A stretch of 64,000 bases of DNA from Sulfuriferula thiophila (GCF_003864975.1 NZ_BHGL01000001.1:62001-126000), one strand, 5' to 3'. Shown: positions 1-13,715, counted from the first letter of the stretch. A program made the numbers and translations. Notes: a model not told the origin generated them from the letters alone.

Positions 1-2
1 AT

Positions 3-1095
<1,093 letters not shown>

Positions 1096-1135
1096 GATTT
1101 TATTAATTGTTTGATTTTTAATTGAGGAGTAGTAA

Positions 1136-1375
<240 letters not shown>

Positions 1376-1407
1376 GCTGGAAGTTACGAACGTAGAAAGG
1401 TTCTGGC

Positions 1408-1878
1408 ATGAATATTAATGCTACCCTAATCGGTCAATCTATTACGTTTTTCGTGTTTGTTTGGTTTTGCATGAAATTCGTATGGCCACCGATTATGCAG
1501 GCGCTCAGTGAGCGCAAGAAGCAAATTGCAGATGGTTTGGCTGCAGGTGAACGCGGTAAGCATGAGCTGGAATTAGCATCTAAGCGTGCTAGCGAAAATT
1601 TGCATGAGTCTAAGCAAAAAGCTGCTGAAATTATTGCACAAGCAGAAAAGCGCGCAGTGCAGCTAATTGAAGAAGCGAAAAATGCTGCTAAAGCTGAAGG
1701 CGATCGTATGCTGGCAAGTGCTCAAGCAAGCGTAGCTCAAGAAACAGTTCGCGCTAAAGAAGCACTGCGAGCACAAGTTTCTGAGTTGGCAGTAGCTGGT
1801 GCTGAAAAGATCCTGCGCCGCGAAATTGACGCTAAAGCGCATGCTGAGTTGTTAATCGCTATTCAGAACGAGCTGTAA
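1408..1878 (+). CDS. atpF: F1Fo ATP synthase subunit b
   Basis: Peripheral-stalk subunit of 156 residues. One N-terminal membrane helix (about residues 7-27, rich in F, V and W) is followed by a long charged Ala/Glu/Lys helix that dimerises as a right-handed coiled coil and reaches the F1 head. Length matches the E. coli protein. The stop codon lies 2 bases before the atpH start, consistent with translational coupling. Confidence 0.96.
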   Translation: MNINATLIGQSITFFVFVWFCMKFVWPPIMQALSERKKQIADGLAAGERGKHELELASKRASENLHESKQKAAEIIAQAEKRAVQLIEEAKNAAKAEGDRMLASAQASVAQETVRAKEALRAQVSELAVAGAEKILRREIDAKAHAELLIAIQNEL

Positions 1879-1880
1879 TT

Positions 1881-2417
1881 ATGGCCGAGATCGCAACCAT
1901 CGCACGTCCATATGCTGAGGCTGTGTTTCGTCTGGCCAAGGAAACCAGCTCGCTGGATTCCTGGTCAGATCAGTTAGCTTTTGCCCAACTGGTTGCTGCT
2001 GACGGTGATATGCAGAGATTATCTGCAGATCCGAAAGTAGAAAGTAACCAATTAAGTGAATTGTTTTTGAGCGTGTCTGGCGCAAATCTTAAGGCTGAAG
2101 CAGGAAATTTTATCAAACTGCTGATAACAAGTGGCCGTTTAAGTATTTTGCCAGAAATCGTAACTCAATTTGAAACACTAAAAGCTAATGAAGGTGGTGT
2201 GCTAGAAGCGGAAGTAACTAGCGCATTTGCCATGAACGCAGAACAAATTGCGGAACTGTCCGCCCGCCTTGAAAAGAAGTTTAATCGTAAAATCAACGCA
2301 ACTGTATCAATTGATCCGGCCTTAATTGGTGGTTTGATAGTCAGCGTTGGCGACGAAGTGTATGACGCTTCGGTACGAGGTAAACTACAAGGTATGGCAT
2401 ACGCGTTAAAACGTTAA
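1881..2417 (+). CDS. atpH: F1Fo ATP synthase subunit delta
   Basis: Soluble subunit of 178 residues that joins the peripheral stalk (subunit b) to the top of the alpha/beta hexamer. The N-terminal helical bundle begins with the typical IARPYAEAVFRLA, and the C-terminal GGLIVSVGDEVYDASVRGKL is the family signature. It sits between atpF and atpA in the standard order. Confidence 0.96.
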   Translation: MAEIATIARPYAEAVFRLAKETSSLDSWSDQLAFAQLVAADGDMQRLSADPKVESNQLSELFLSVSGANLKAEAGNFIKLLITSGRLSILPEIVTQFETLKANEGGVLEAEVTSAFAMNAEQIAELSARLEKKFNRKINATVSIDPALIGGLIVSVGDEVYDASVRGKLQGMAYALKR

Positions 2418-2439
2418 GAGATTCCGTTAGGAGCTATCA

Positions 2440-3981
2440 ATGCAACTCAATCCCACCGAGATCAGTGATCTCATTAAAAGCAAAATTCAGAACTTGACCG
2501 CTGCTGCTGAATTACGTACCCAGGGTACAGTAATGTCAGTAACTGACGGTATCGTTCGTGTGCACGGTTTGTCCGATGTAATGCAAGGCGAAATGTTAGA
2601 GTTTCCGGGCAATACATTTGGTCTGGCACTAAACTTAGAACGCGATTCAGTCGGTGCTGTTGTGCTGGGTGAATATGAGCACATTACCGAAGGTGACACA
2701 GTTAAGTGCACTGGGCGTATTTTAGAAGTGCCAATCGGTCCTGAACTGATTGGCCGTGTTGTAGATTCGTTGGGTCAGCCTATTGATGGCAAAGGTCCAA
2801 TTAATACTAAATTATCTTCGCCTATCGAAAAAATCGCTCCGGGTGTTATCGAGCGTCAGTCTGTTACTCAGCCACTGCAAACTGGCTTGAAATCAGTTGA
2901 TGCGATGGTGCCTATCGGTCGTGGTCAACGCGAACTGATTATTGGTGACCGTCAGACAGGTAAGACCGCTGTTGCTGTTGATGCCATCATCAATCAAAAG
3001 GGTACAGGTGTTATCTGTATCTATGTAGCTATCGGACAGAAAGCATCATCCATTGCAAACGTAGTTCGCAAGCTGGAAGAGCACGGTGCAATGGGCCACA
3101 CCATCGTGGTTGCTGCTACAGCTTCTGATTCTGCAGCAATGCAATATATTGCGCCGTATGCCGGTTGCACTATGGGTGAGTACTTCCGTGATCGCGGCGA
3201 AGATGCATTGATCGTTTACGATGATTTGACCAAGCAAGCTTGGGCTTATCGCCAGATTTCACTGCTGTTACGTCGTCCACCAGGTCGTGAAGCTTATCCA
3301 GGTGACGTGTTCTACCTGCATTCACGTTTGTTAGAGCGCGCTTCACGCATCAATGCTGACCAGGTTGAAAAACTAACCGGTGGGGCAGTAAAAGGCAAGA
3401 CCGGTTCGTTGACCGCATTGCCCGTGATTGAAACACAAGCTGGTGACGTCTCTGCTTTTGTTCCAACCAACGTTATTTCGATTACAGACGGCCAGATTTT
3501 CCTGGAAACGGATCTGTTTAATGCGGGTATCCGTCCAGCTATCAACGCTGGTTTGTCAGTGTCTCGAGTTGGTGGTGCTGCACAAACTAAAGTGATTAAG
3601 AAGCTTGGTGGTGGTACACGTCTGGCTCTGGCTCAATACCGTGAATTGGCTGCATTTGCTCAGTTTGCATCGGATTTGGATGAAGCGACGCGCAAACAGT
3701 TGGAACGCGGTAAGCTTGTTACTGAACTGATGAAGCAGAACCAGTATGCTCCAATGAATGTAGCAGAAATGGCGTTGACTCTGTTTGCAGTTAACAAAGG
3801 CTATATGGATGATATCGATGTCAAGAAAACGCTGTCTTTTGAAGCGGCTCTTGCGTCATTTGTTAAATCCAAGCACGGTGCATTGATGGATAAGATGCAA
3901 AGTACTGGTGATATGCCGGCTGATGTTGAAGCTGCCTTAACTAAGGCTATTGAGGAATTTAAGTCCTCAGCCGTTTATTGA
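2440..3981 (+). CDS. atpA: F1Fo ATP synthase subunit alpha
   Basis: Non-catalytic nucleotide-binding subunit of the F1 head, 513 residues like E. coli AtpA. The P-loop GDRQTGKT is at residues 169-176. The signature [11 protein letters not shown], which supplies the arginine finger to the beta active site, is present near residue 370. The N-terminal beta-barrel and C-terminal helical domain are of normal length. A GGAG ribosome site lies ahead of the ATG. Confidence 0.98.
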   Translation: MQLNPTEISDLIKSKIQNLTAAAELRTQGTVMSVTDGIVRVHGLSDVMQGEMLEFPGNTFGLALNLERDSVGAVVLGEYEHITEGDTVKCTGRILEVPIGPELIGRVVDSLGQPIDGKGPINTKLSSPIEKIAPGVIERQSVTQPLQTGLKSVDAMVPIGRGQRELIIGDRQTGKTAVAVDAIINQKGTGVICIYVAIGQKASSIANVVRKLEEHGAMGHTIVVAATASDSAAMQYIAPYAGCTMGEYFRDRGEDALIVYDDLTKQAWAYRQISLLLRRPPGREAYPGDVFYLHSRLLERASRINADQVEKLTGGAVKGKTGSLTALPVIETQAGDVSAFVPTNVISITDGQIFLETDLFNAGIRPAINAGLSVSRVGGAAQTKVIKKLGGGTRLALAQYRELAAFAQFASDLDEATRKQLERGKLVTELMKQNQYAPMNVAEMALTLFAVNKGYMDDIDVKKTLSFEAALASFVKSKHGALMDKMQSTGDMPADVEAALTKAIEEFKSSAVY

Positions 3982-3994
3982 TTGGATAACAATC

Positions 3995-4858
3995 ATGGCT
4001 TCAGGTAAAGAGATACGGACTAAGATCAAGAGCGTAGAAAATACGCGCAAGATCACTCGGGCAATGGAGATGGTTGCCGCAGCGAAAATGCGTAAAGCGC
4101 AAGAACGCATGCGTGCAGCACGTCCATATGCTGAGAAAATTGGAAACGTTGCCGCTCATCTTTCCCAAGCCAATCCAGAATACAAGCATCCGTTCGTAAC
4201 CAAGCGGGATTCAGAAAAACGAGTCGGTTTGATTGTTGTTACTACGGATAAGGGCTTGTGTGGTGGTCTAAATACCAACGTACTACGCTTAGTTGTAAAC
4301 CAGATGAAAAAATGGGATGCGGCTAAAGTAGGCATTGATGTGACTGCTATTGGTAATAAAGGTTTGGGGTTCTTGCAACGCTCTGGCGGAAATGTTGTTT
4401 CACACGTAGTAGCGCTTGGCGATACCCCGCATATGGAGCGCCTAATTGGGCCAGTTAAGGTCATGTTAGACGCATACATGGATGGCAAGATCGATTCGCT
4501 GCACATCGTATATAACAAGTTTGTAAACACGATGAAGCAAGAGCCGATGGTTCAGCAGGTTCTACCATTGACAGCGCCAAAGGATGATAAGCCCGTTCAC
4601 CATTGGGATTACATTTATGAGCCAGAAGCGAAATCGGTGGTTGATGCTTTATTGATTCGTTATATCGAAGCATTGATTTATCAGGCAGTGGCTGAGAATA
4701 TGGCGTGTGAACAAAGTGCGCGTATGGTGGCGATGAAGGCTGCTTCCGATAACGCTAAAAACGTAATTGGCGAACTTAAGCTTGTCTATAACAAGACACG
4801 TCAAGCAGCCATTACTAAAGAACTCTCCGAGATCGTAGCGGGTGCTGCGGCCGTTTAA
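3995..4858 (+). CDS. atpG: F1Fo ATP synthase subunit gamma
   Basis: Central rotor shaft, 287 residues from this start. The frame is open further upstream, but the ATG at 3995 begins the family-typical [20 protein letters not shown] and sits just after the atpA stop, so it is preferred. N- and C-terminal helices form the coiled coil inside the alpha/beta hexamer. The C-terminal [20 protein letters not shown] matches the family end. The gene lies between atpA and atpD as usual. Confidence 0.97.
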   Translation: MASGKEIRTKIKSVENTRKITRAMEMVAAAKMRKAQERMRAARPYAEKIGNVAAHLSQANPEYKHPFVTKRDSEKRVGLIVVTTDKGLCGGLNTNVLRLVVNQMKKWDAAKVGIDVTAIGNKGLGFLQRSGGNVVSHVVALGDTPHMERLIGPVKVMLDAYMDGKIDSLHIVYNKFVNTMKQEPMVQQVLPLTAPKDDKPVHHWDYIYEPEAKSVVDALLIRYIEALIYQAVAENMACEQSARMVAMKAASDNAKNVIGELKLVYNKTRQAAITKELSEIVAGAAAV

Positions 4859-6265
<1,407 letters not shown>

Positions 6266-6323
6266 TCCCAGCCAGGGCGTAATTTATTACGCCCGCTGAA
6301 CCATTCGCAGGGAAGAAAGATTT

Positions 6324-6746
6324 ATGGCAATGACCATCCATGTAGATATCGTGAGTGCAGAAACAGCTTTGTTTTCTGGCATAGCTGAGTACGTAATTGT
6401 CCCAGCTGAAATGGGTGAAGTGGGTATATATCCGCGTCATACACAAATGCTGAGCAGAATTAAGCCTGGCTCAATTCGTATTAAAAAGCCTGATGTTGCA
6501 GAAGAAGAGTTAATTTATGTTTCAGGTGGTATGCTTGAAGTGCAGCCATATGTCGTTACAATTTTATCTGATACCGCAATACGTGGTAAAGACTTGGATG
6601 AAAATCGTGCGTTAGAAGCTAAGCGATTAGCTGAAGAAGCAATGAAGAATCACTCTTCGCAAATGGAGTACGCAAAGGCGCAAGCTGAATTAGCTGAAGC
6701 TATTGCGCAAATCGCTGCGATTGAAAGGCTAAGAAAGCATTCTTGA
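6324..6746 (+). CDS. atpC: F1Fo ATP synthase subunit epsilon
   Basis: Last gene of the ATP synthase operon, 140 residues. The N-terminal beta-sandwich includes the conserved stretch [19 protein letters not shown], and two C-terminal helices can act as an intrinsic brake on ATP hydrolysis. A GGGAAG-like ribosome site precedes the ATG. A strong terminator follows 20 bases after the stop. Confidence 0.96.
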   Translation: MAMTIHVDIVSAETALFSGIAEYVIVPAEMGEVGIYPRHTQMLSRIKPGSIRIKKPDVAEEELIYVSGGMLEVQPYVVTILSDTAIRGKDLDENRALEAKRLAEEAMKNHSSQMEYAKAQAELAEAIAQIAAIERLRKHS

Positions 6747-6767
6747 AATAAATAATGTTATAGTAAT

Positions 6768-6800
6768 AAAAAAGGCAATCTTCGGATTGCCTTTTTTATT
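6768..6800 (+). terminator. Bidirectional Rho-independent terminator after atpC
   Basis: A near-perfect hairpin with arms AAAAAAGGCAATC and GATTGCCTTTTTT and a stable TTCG loop. The A-tract on one side and T-tract on the other let it end both the atp operon and the converging minus-strand operon that finishes at 6813. Confidence 0.93.
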
Positions 6801-6812
6801 GCAATTCTTAAA

Positions 6813-7724
6813 TTAATAAGAATAGAAAGTAGTTAATTTATAACCTGACACTGATGTATCATCAACTTCGAGAATGAGTTTTACATTCACTTCAGTATGA
6901 GGTCGGAGCCCGGTATTTATACTACTGGAAATGGGTAAATACGCTTGTGGTTTGAAGTTTTTCTTAGTTACAATCATGTCTTCATCATTGGTCAGACTAA
7001 GCGCTATGTCTGGAAAAGCATTAGCTACATCGGAATCATTTTCCAATCCAATATTTACTATGATAATTTTGCTATCGTTAGGGTCGGCTTCAAATGAGCT
7101 ATGAGTAATTTTAATGCTCGAAATATCCTTAGGTAGACTAACTTTGCAATTGGCAATGGTGCATAACTTATTGAGCAGCGGCATTGACCATGAATAATTT
7201 GCAGCAAGATGAACTCTGTTCAGAAACAGCAATTGCACTATTAAAATAAAGACCAGCAGCGTTGCTGAACTCAACCACAAAATTATATGTCTTTTATTTG
7301 GTCGGGGTTTGAATTGAATAGCATCGGCTATATGGTCTGATGAAACTCGTGATTCCTCAGTAATTTCATCGGATAGATCAGCTTCAGTAGGCATATGAGC
7401 CAGTGGTATTACCTCTGTCTTAGCACGTTCAAGGCCTAATGATTCGGTTGGTTGGGTATTTTCTGTGGAACTGTTATCAACCTCTAAATTGACGAGGTCA
7501 AGTGAGTCTGTAGAATGATCTTGAAGTGATAAATCTTGTGCAATTAAATCTACTGAAGTCAGATCGGTTTCGCTTGGTTTCTCAGGATCTGCGATGGCGT
7601 TCTGATGAGCGTCAAATACCATTCCACATACACCGCACTGCACCATACCTTTGGAACCAGTCAGGGATAATTCAGTCACCCTGAAGATCGTATGGCAAAT
7701 TGGGCAGGTGGTTTGTGTGGTCAC
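6813..7724 (-). CDS. Zinc-ribbon membrane protein, DUF3426 family
   Basis: Protein of 303 residues. An MJ0042-type zinc ribbon at the N terminus has cysteine pairs at 7/10 and 30/33. A variable acidic linker follows, then one membrane helix (around residues 147-168) and a C-terminal DUF3426 domain that should lie in the periplasm. No function is established for this family. The start overlaps the prmA stop by 4 bases, so the two are translationally coupled, an arrangement common in betaproteobacteria. Confidence 0.88.
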   Translation of the reverse strand: MTTQTTCPICHTIFRVTELSLTGSKGMVQCGVCGMVFDAHQNAIADPEKPSETDLTSVDLIAQDLSLQDHSTDSLDLVNLEVDNSSTENTQPTESLGLERAKTEVIPLAHMPTEADLSDEITEESRVSSDHIADAIQFKPRPNKRHIILWLSSATLLVFILIVQLLFLNRVHLAANYSWSMPLLNKLCTIANCKVSLPKDISSIKITHSSFEADPNDSKIIIVNIGLENDSDVANAFPDIALSLTNDEDMIVTKKNFKPQAYLPISSSINTGLRPHTEVNVKLILEVDDTSVSGYKLTTFYSY

Positions 7725-8611
7725 CTCCGTTTATCTCCAACCAGACAAACCCACCCTTCTTCATTACGCCACTGGTCAATATCAAACCAGGTGCTATACG
7801 TCTCAATAACCTTGCTAGATTGTTCAACCAGAATACCCGACAAAACCAATTTACCGTTGGGAAGACAGCGCTCTGCAAGCAGCGGTGCAAGCGCAATTAG
7901 AGGGTTGGTTAATATATTAGCAATGACTACGTTAGCGCGTTCGTTTGTATCCGAATCAGGAAGATAAAATTTAGCTTCTACTTCATTTTCGTTCGCGTTG
8001 TTGATGGCAGTAGATATTGCTTGTGGATCAATGTCCACTCCCCAGACTTTGAGCGCACCAAATTTCTTTGCGGCAATGGCTAAAATTCCTGAACCACAGC
8101 CGTAGTCAAGAACTGTTGCATTATCAGGGAGATTTTCATCCAGCCACTGTAAACAAAGCCGAGTGGTAGGATGTGAGCCTGTTCCAAAAGCTAGCCCGGG
8201 ATCAAGTTTAAGATTAATGGCTTGCTTATCAGGGGCCTGATGCCAGCTAGGTATGATCCATAGACGCTTAGATATGCGTATGGGATCAAATTCAGCTTGG
8301 GTTAACCGCACCCAATCCTGTTCGGCGATATGTGCGATTTCATATTCTGGTAGCATGAAATCAACTTCAACACAGGCCGCTAGTAGAATTTGATCAACAT
8401 CAGCATGCTGATCAAACATAGCCACGACATAATTATCGCGCCACAGCGCATCCACCGGCATGCCTGGTTCACCAAAAATAGGTGCTTCTGCGACAGTACC
8501 TGCCGCAGCATCCTCGATACTGACGGACAGAGCACCCAATGACATCAAGGCATCAGACAATCGGTCTGCTTCCTCTGCGGTAGCGGGTAACGTGACTGAT
8601 TGCCAGGGCAT
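7721..8611 (-). CDS. prmA: Ribosomal protein L11 methyltransferase
   Basis: SAM-dependent methyltransferase that trimethylates ribosomal protein L11, 296 residues as in E. coli. The N-terminal substrate-recognition domain starts MPWQSVTLPATAEEADRL. The catalytic domain has SAM motif I in VLDYGCGSGILAIAA and the region GLAFGTGSHPTTRLCLQWL typical of PrmA. It sits 9 bases after accC and is probably co-transcribed with the acc genes. Confidence 0.97.
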   Translation of the reverse strand: MPWQSVTLPATAEEADRLSDALMSLGALSVSIEDAAAGTVAEAPIFGEPGMPVDALWRDNYVVAMFDQHADVDQILLAACVEVDFMLPEYEIAHIAEQDWVRLTQAEFDPIRISKRLWIIPSWHQAPDKQAINLKLDPGLAFGTGSHPTTRLCLQWLDENLPDNATVLDYGCGSGILAIAAKKFGALKVWGVDIDPQAISTAINNANENEVEAKFYLPDSDTNERANVVIANILTNPLIALAPLLAERCLPNGKLVLSGILVEQSSKVIETYSTWFDIDQWRNEEGWVCLVGDKRR

Positions 8612-8620
8612 GCTTGATCC

Positions 8621-9973
8621 TTAGTTGTGTGTAGGTTTAGCTAATTTCTGTTCAAGATAATGAATGCTGGTGCTACCTTGGATAAAATTGGCATCCTGCA
8701 TCAAATCCTGATGCAGTGGAATATTGGTATTAACACCTTCCACAATCATTTCCATCAATGCAGTACGCATGCGTGCAATGGCTTGCTCACGGGTTGCGCC
8801 ATGTGCAAGCAATTTACCGATCATTGAATCATAATGCGGTGGCACAAAATAGTTCTGGTACACATGCGAGTCAACGCGAATGCCGGGACCGCCAGGAACG
8901 TGATATGCCGTAATACGGCCAGGCGATGGCACGAAAGTATAAGGATGCTCGGCATTCACCCGGCACTCGATGGCATGGCCACGGAACACAATGTCTTTCT
9001 GCTTGTAACGCAATGGCTCACCAGCCGCGATATGGATCTGTTCCTGGACGATATCGACACCGGTTATTAACTCGGTTACAGGATGTTCAACCTGCACGCG
9101 CGTATTCATTTCTATGAAGAAAAATTCACCATCTTCATACAGGAATTCGAAAGTACCCGCGCCACGGTAACCAATTTTGCGACAAGCGGCAGCGCAGCGT
9201 TCACCAATCTTGTCACGTAATTTATGATCAAGGCCTGGCGCTGGAGCTTCTTCAAGAATTTTTTGATGGCGTCGTTGCATCGAGCAATCACGCTCGCCAA
9301 GATGGATGGCGTTGCCATGCTCATCTGCCAGTACCTGAATTTCTATATGGCGTGGTCTTTGCAGATAGCGTTCCATGTATACAACAGGGTTGCCGAATGC
9401 TGACTGAGCCTCTGCCTGCGTCATTGCAACGGCATTCAGTAATGCGCCCTCGGTATGAACTACACGCATGCCACGTCCGCCACCGCCACCCGCTGCTTTG
9501 ATAATGATAGGGTAGCCAACATCTTTTGCAATTCGACGAATTTCATCGGGATCATCCGGCAGTGCGCCATCTGAACCTGGCACGCATGGCACGCCAGATG
9601 CCTTCATGGAGTCTTTAGCAGAAACTTTATCACCCATTAGGCGGATGGTTTCTGGTCGTGGTCCGATAAAGACAAACCCTGATGACTCAATACGTTCTGC
9701 AAAGTCAGCATTCTCGGAGAGAAAGCCGTAGCCAGGATGTATAGCTTCGGCATCGGTCAGTTCTGCAGCACTGATAATAGCAGGGACATTCAAATAGCTG
9801 AGTGATGATGCAGCCGGGCCAATACATACAGACTCGTCAGCGAGTTTGACATACTTGGCATCGGCATCAGCTTCTGAATGGACGGCAACTGTTTTGATGC
9901 CCATTTCACGACAAGCCCGCTGGATACGCAAGGCAATCTCGCCGCGATTGGCGATAAGGATTTTTTCAAACAT
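8621..9973 (-). CDS. accC: Acetyl-CoA carboxylase, biotin carboxylase subunit
   Basis: Carboxylates biotin on AccB with ATP and bicarbonate, the first step of fatty acid synthesis. The 450-residue protein starts [17 protein letters not shown]. It has the ATP-grasp glycine-rich loop [14 protein letters not shown] and the active-site region [14 protein letters not shown]. It lies 26 bases after accB in the conserved aroQ-accB-accC order. Confidence 0.98.
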   Translation of the reverse strand: MFEKILIANRGEIALRIQRACREMGIKTVAVHSEADADAKYVKLADESVCIGPAASSLSYLNVPAIISAAELTDAEAIHPGYGFLSENADFAERIESSGFVFIGPRPETIRLMGDKVSAKDSMKASGVPCVPGSDGALPDDPDEIRRIAKDVGYPIIIKAAGGGGGRGMRVVHTEGALLNAVAMTQAEAQSAFGNPVVYMERYLQRPRHIEIQVLADEHGNAIHLGERDCSMQRRHQKILEEAPAPGLDHKLRDKIGERCAAACRKIGYRGAGTFEFLYEDGEFFFIEMNTRVQVEHPVTELITGVDIVQEQIHIAAGEPLRYKQKDIVFRGHAIECRVNAEHPYTFVPSPGRITAYHVPGGPGIRVDSHVYQNYFVPPHYDSMIGKLLAHGATREQAIARMRTALMEMIVEGVNTNIPLHQDLMQDANFIQGSTSIHYLEQKLAKPTHN

Positions 9974-9999
9974 GAGCGACCTGTGTATAGAAAGAGGGG

Positions 10000-10446
10000 T
10001 TAGCCGATGATGAATAACGGCTCGCCGTATTCAACGGGCTGACCATTCTCGACCAGAATGGCTTTAATCACGCCAGAATGATCTGATTCGATTTCATTGA
10101 GCAGTTTCATGGCTTCAATGATGCATAGGGTGTCACCCGCATTGATACTTTGCCCGACTTCTGCAAATGACTTGGCGCCAGGGCTGGAAGCGCGGTAAAA
10201 AGTACCTACCATGGGTGATTTAATGACATGGCCATCAATCACAGCGGGCTCTACAACGACAGGCGCGGCAACTGCGGTCGGTTGTGCAGGAGCGGCAGCA
10301 GGAGCAGCACCCATATAAAATGGCTGTTGCTGATTTTGCAATACGCTGGCAATGCGAACTTTCTCTTCGCCTTCAGTAATCTCAAGCTCTGCAATACCAG
10401 ATTCTTGTACGAGGTCGATAAGTTTTTTAAGTTTTCTCAGATCCAT
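10000..10446 (-). CDS. accB: Biotin carboxyl carrier protein of acetyl-CoA carboxylase
   Basis: Carrier subunit of 148 residues. The N-terminal [23 protein letters not shown] is followed by a flexible Ala/Pro linker (about residues 46-70). The C-terminal biotinyl domain has the modified lysine K114 in the EAMK motif. It is separated from aroQ by 3 bases, indicating one transcript. Confidence 0.97.
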   Translation of the reverse strand: MDLRKLKKLIDLVQESGIAELEITEGEEKVRIASVLQNQQQPFYMGAAPAAAPAQPTAVAAPVVVEPAVIDGHVIKSPMVGTFYRASSPGAKSFAEVGQSINAGDTLCIIEAMKLLNEIESDHSGVIKAILVENGQPVEYGEPLFIIG

Positions 10447-10449
10447 GAT

Positions 10450-10926
10450 TTAAACCTTGTGGGTGAGTTGGGTAAGCGCGTATTCGAGTGCAAGTTCATA
10501 GCCCTGCGCCCCTAAGCCACTGATAACACCGACTGCCAGATCACTGAAATAGGAATGATGGCGGAAGGCTTCCCGGGCGAATACGTTGGATAAATGTATT
10601 TCTACAAAAGGAATGGCAACAGCTGCAAGGGCATCACGCAGTGCAACACTGGTGTGGGTAAATGCTGCTGGATTGATCAGTATGAAATCGATATTTTTAT
10701 AAGCGGCATGGATGCGTTCTATCAACGCAGCCTCATTATTGCTCTGGAAACTGGTGAGTGACACGTTAGCTGCATCCGCACGCAATTGCAAACGCGTGTT
10801 TATATCAGCCAACGTGTCACGCCCGTAATGTGCTGGTTCGCGCATGCCTAACATATTCAAGTTGGGGCCATGCAGCACAAGTATGCGTTTGCCGGTCGTC
10901 GAATCTAATGAGGTGCCATTATTCAT
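10450..10926 (-). CDS. aroQ: Type II 3-dehydroquinate dehydratase
   Basis: Third step of the shikimate pathway, dehydrating 3-dehydroquinate. The 158-residue protein has the type II motifs [18 protein letters not shown] (catalytic tyrosine loop), [16 protein letters not shown] and [18 protein letters not shown]. Linkage to accB is widespread in proteobacteria. Confidence 0.97.
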   Translation of the reverse strand: MNNGTSLDSTTGKRILVLHGPNLNMLGMREPAHYGRDTLADINTRLQLRADAANVSLTSFQSNNEAALIERIHAAYKNIDFILINPAAFTHTSVALRDALAAVAIPFVEIHLSNVFAREAFRHHSYFSDLAVGVISGLGAQGYELALEYALTQLTHKV

Positions 10927-10992
10927 AGGCGCAAGTTTGCCGAAATTAGGCCGTATTGTCCAGACGTTTAGCGAAAATTGCTGGAATTTACT

Positions 10993-11529
10993 TTAATGAG
11001 CCGGTAACAGTGGCGTCACAATTGCGGTTAGTTTTTCCTTGGTTAGCCCACCTAATTCAGTTGCGATTATTTTGCCATGCTGGTCAATTATGACAGTATA
11101 AGGCAAGCCGCCCATACGGTTGCCACTCGACTGTGAGAGCGCAACAGCTTCCAGATCACCAACCAGGATAGGGTAGTTAATCCCTACCTCATCCACAAAA
11201 CCCTGGATTTTGGCTTTTTCGTCGAGCGCTATGCCGACAAATTGCAGCCCTTGCGGGCCAAACTGCTTTTGTAACTGAATGAATTCGGGAATTTCCTGAC
11301 GGCATGGCGGACACCAGGTCGCCCAGAAATTGACGACCAGAACTTTGCCCCGCCATTGTGCGATAGGTTGTCTGACACCGGCCAAATCAGGCAGGCGTGC
11401 ATTAAATATGGCATCTGAAGTGAGTGAGGCCACAGGTGCGTTAGAGGTTACTGGCGCGCGGTTGACGTAGCGATAGTAACCTACGCCTAAAATGGCTGCG
11501 ATAAGAGCAAATGCTAAAAGTTTTTTCAT
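10993..11529 (-). CDS. TlpA-family periplasmic thiol-disulfide oxidoreductase
   Basis: Protein of 178 residues with an uncleaved or cleaved N-terminal hydrophobic segment (residues 2-20) and a thioredoxin fold with the redox motif WCPPC in NFWATWCPPCRQEIPEF. The cis-proline region appears as GGLPYTVIIDQHG. Such proteins keep cytochrome c cysteines or other periplasmic thiols reduced. The ATG touches the stop of dsbD, the likely electron donor, so the two form a functional pair. Confidence 0.9.
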   Translation of the reverse strand: MKKLLAFALIAAILGVGYYRYVNRAPVTSNAPVASLTSDAIFNARLPDLAGVRQPIAQWRGKVLVVNFWATWCPPCRQEIPEFIQLQKQFGPQGLQFVGIALDEKAKIQGFVDEVGINYPILVGDLEAVALSQSSGNRMGGLPYTVIIDQHGKIIATELGGLTKEKLTAIVTPLLPAH

Positions 11530-13715
11530 TATGGTTTTGCCAGCAGGATGTCCAGAAGGCGGGAGAATTGATCAGGGGTTTGATAGCCGATCACGTGGTC
11601 AGCTATCTCTTTACCGCTGGGGCTAAAGAAAATCATGGCCGGTGGGCCAAAAACAGCAAACCGTTTGCGCATGGCGTCGTCGTCAGCGCTGTTAGCGGTA
11701 ATGTCGGCCTGCAACAATACCACGTTGCTTAAGCGTTGCTGAATAGCCGGGTCGCTAAAGGTATTGTGCTCCATTTCCTTGCACGATACACACCAGTCGG
11801 CATAGAAATCCAGCATGACTGTTTTGCCGGAAGATTGCGCGATTTTGGCATCCAGTTCAGCGAGGTTGTGTACGCGCTGGAAAGTAAGCTTGTTGGAGGC
11901 CGCCGCAGAGCTGACTACCGGCTTGAATACGGACAATGGTTGCAGAAGTTCACGCCCACCCGCCAGCATACCCAGTATCAGTGCAACACCTGCGGTCAGC
12001 ATGACGATGGCCAGGCCTTTCCACAAACGTTGCCAACCCGATGCGGTGTGTGCAAGCGGATCCAGTGCGTGTAAATAAATGGCGGAAATAATCAGCAGCG
12101 CTGCCCACAGCAACATTTGCGTCCATACCGCGATGAGCGGGGTGATCAGCCAGATGGCAATGGCGATCATCAGTACGCCAAAGAAGTTTTTCACTGCATT
12201 CATCCAGCCACCAGCGCGCGGCAGTAATGCCCCGGCAGATAGCCCGACCAGCAGTAACGGCACGCCCATACCAATGGCCAGGGAGAACAGGGCCCAGCCG
12301 CCTAATGTGGTATTGCCGGTTTGTGCGATATACGCCAGCGCAGCTGCCAGCGGCGGGGCAACGCATGGACCGACGATCAGTGCGGAGAGCGCGCCCATGA
12401 TAAAGACGCCGATAAAATTACCGCCTTTGACCTTATTGCTGGCATCGGAGAATTTGCTCTGCACAAAGCTGGGCAACTGCAGTTCGAAGAAACCGAACAT
12501 CGACAGAGCCAGTGCGATAAAGATACCCGCCCCGATAGAGAGAGCAATAGGGTTCTGTAATGCATTGGAAATCAGGGTACCGGACAACGCTGCCGCGACA
12601 CCTGCTGCAGCATAAGTGATGGCCATGCCCAGCACATAGGCCAGTGATAACAGGAAACCGGATAAGCGGGTAACCTGTTTCTGCCCGGCAATGATGCCCG
12701 ACAAAATAGGGATCATCGGGAACACGCACGGCGTCAATGCCAGTAACAAGCCGGCGCCGAAGAACGTGGCTACCACTACCCAGAAATGGCCGCCCTGCAG
12801 GGCCTTGCGTATCTGCGAGTCTTCATCATTGCTGGAAGTGGCAGCAGGGGCGGTGCTGGCAGCGCTGGTTTGTGTGACGTTTGCGCCAAGTTTGATCACC
12901 TGGTTCTGCGGTGGATAGCAGATACCCTTCTCGCTACAGCCTTGGTAGTCAGTTGCCAGTTCGATAGTTTCATCCGCTTTAAGTGCACGACTCAGCGTCA
13001 AATTGGCGGCAAAGTCACGGTGATAGACTTTCATTTCACCAAAGTTAGGATCCTGCTTGGTATCGGCAGCAGGGAAATCGGTTTTGCTTACGGTTACACC
13101 TGCCGGAGCTTTCACAACAAAGTGAATTTTGTTCTGATACAAATAATATTGCGGTGCAATCGTAAAGCTGGCCTGTATGGTCGTGGGGCTGGTCAGCTTG
13201 AGTTTGACGCCAAAGGCCTGTTCCGGTGAGAGGAAGTCGTCCGCAGTCAACGCTTTGGTTTCACCTAGTGGGTTTAATGCTGCCGGTGCAATTGCAGCTG
13301 GGGTAGCTGCAGGCAAGGTAAAGCGGGCGGTGCTGTCTATCGGTGTATAACATACACCGGCTTCGGCACAGCCTTGGGCGGTACTCTTGAGTGTAATGGT
13401 GGTAGCATCGGTGCGGGTAAAGGGTAATCTGATGCGTACTTCATTGTGGTAAGTTTCCACATTGCCAAAGTTCGGATCCTGCTTGATCTTGCCGGCGGGG
13501 AATTGCGGGCTGTCCAGCGTGGCGCCATTGAGACTGAATTTGAATTTGTTGCGGTATAAATAATAGCCGTCAGCAATTTTATAACGGACTTCGAGGTGCC
13601 CAGCATCCACTAACTGCGCAGAAAACTGGAAAGCCTGTTCGGGTTCCAGCAGGTCATCGGCATGCAGCGCCATGATCTGACTGAAAAAAAGTATGATGAG
13701 TGCAAAAAAACGCAT
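11529..13715 (-). CDS. dsbD: Thiol:disulfide interchange protein DsbD with duplicated alpha domain
   Basis: Inner-membrane protein that moves electrons from cytoplasmic thioredoxin to periplasmic thiol proteins. The start at 13715 has GGGAG upstream and opens a signal peptide; an ATG 11 codons earlier lacks a ribosome site. About 728 residues, against about 565 in E. coli. Two consecutive DsbD-alpha domains are visible, with redox cysteines in QGCAEAGVCYTP and QGCSEKGICYPP. The membrane domain follows, with LTPCVFPMIP and VGPCVAPPLA, and then a C-terminal thioredoxin domain with WCVSCK. The extra alpha domain accounts for the length difference. Confidence 0.95.
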   Translation of the reverse strand: MRFFALIILFFSQIMALHADDLLEPEQAFQFSAQLVDAGHLEVRYKIADGYYLYRNKFKFSLNGATLDSPQFPAGKIKQDPNFGNVETYHNEVRIRLPFTRTDATTITLKSTAQGCAEAGVCYTPIDSTARFTLPAATPAAIAPAALNPLGETKALTADDFLSPEQAFGVKLKLTSPTTIQASFTIAPQYYLYQNKIHFVVKAPAGVTVSKTDFPAADTKQDPNFGEMKVYHRDFAANLTLSRALKADETIELATDYQGCSEKGICYPPQNQVIKLGANVTQTSAASTAPAATSSNDEDSQIRKALQGGHFWVVVATFFGAGLLLALTPCVFPMIPILSGIIAGQKQVTRLSGFLLSLAYVLGMAITYAAAGVAAALSGTLISNALQNPIALSIGAGIFIALALSMFGFFELQLPSFVQSKFSDASNKVKGGNFIGVFIMGALSALIVGPCVAPPLAAALAYIAQTGNTTLGGWALFSLAIGMGVPLLLVGLSAGALLPRAGGWMNAVKNFFGVLMIAIAIWLITPLIAVWTQMLLWAALLIISAIYLHALDPLAHTASGWQRLWKGLAIVMLTAGVALILGMLAGGRELLQPLSVFKPVVSSAAASNKLTFQRVHNLAELDAKIAQSSGKTVMLDFYADWCVSCKEMEHNTFSDPAIQQRLSNVVLLQADITANSADDDAMRKRFAVFGPPAMIFFSPSGKEIADHVIGYQTPDQFSRLLDILLAKP

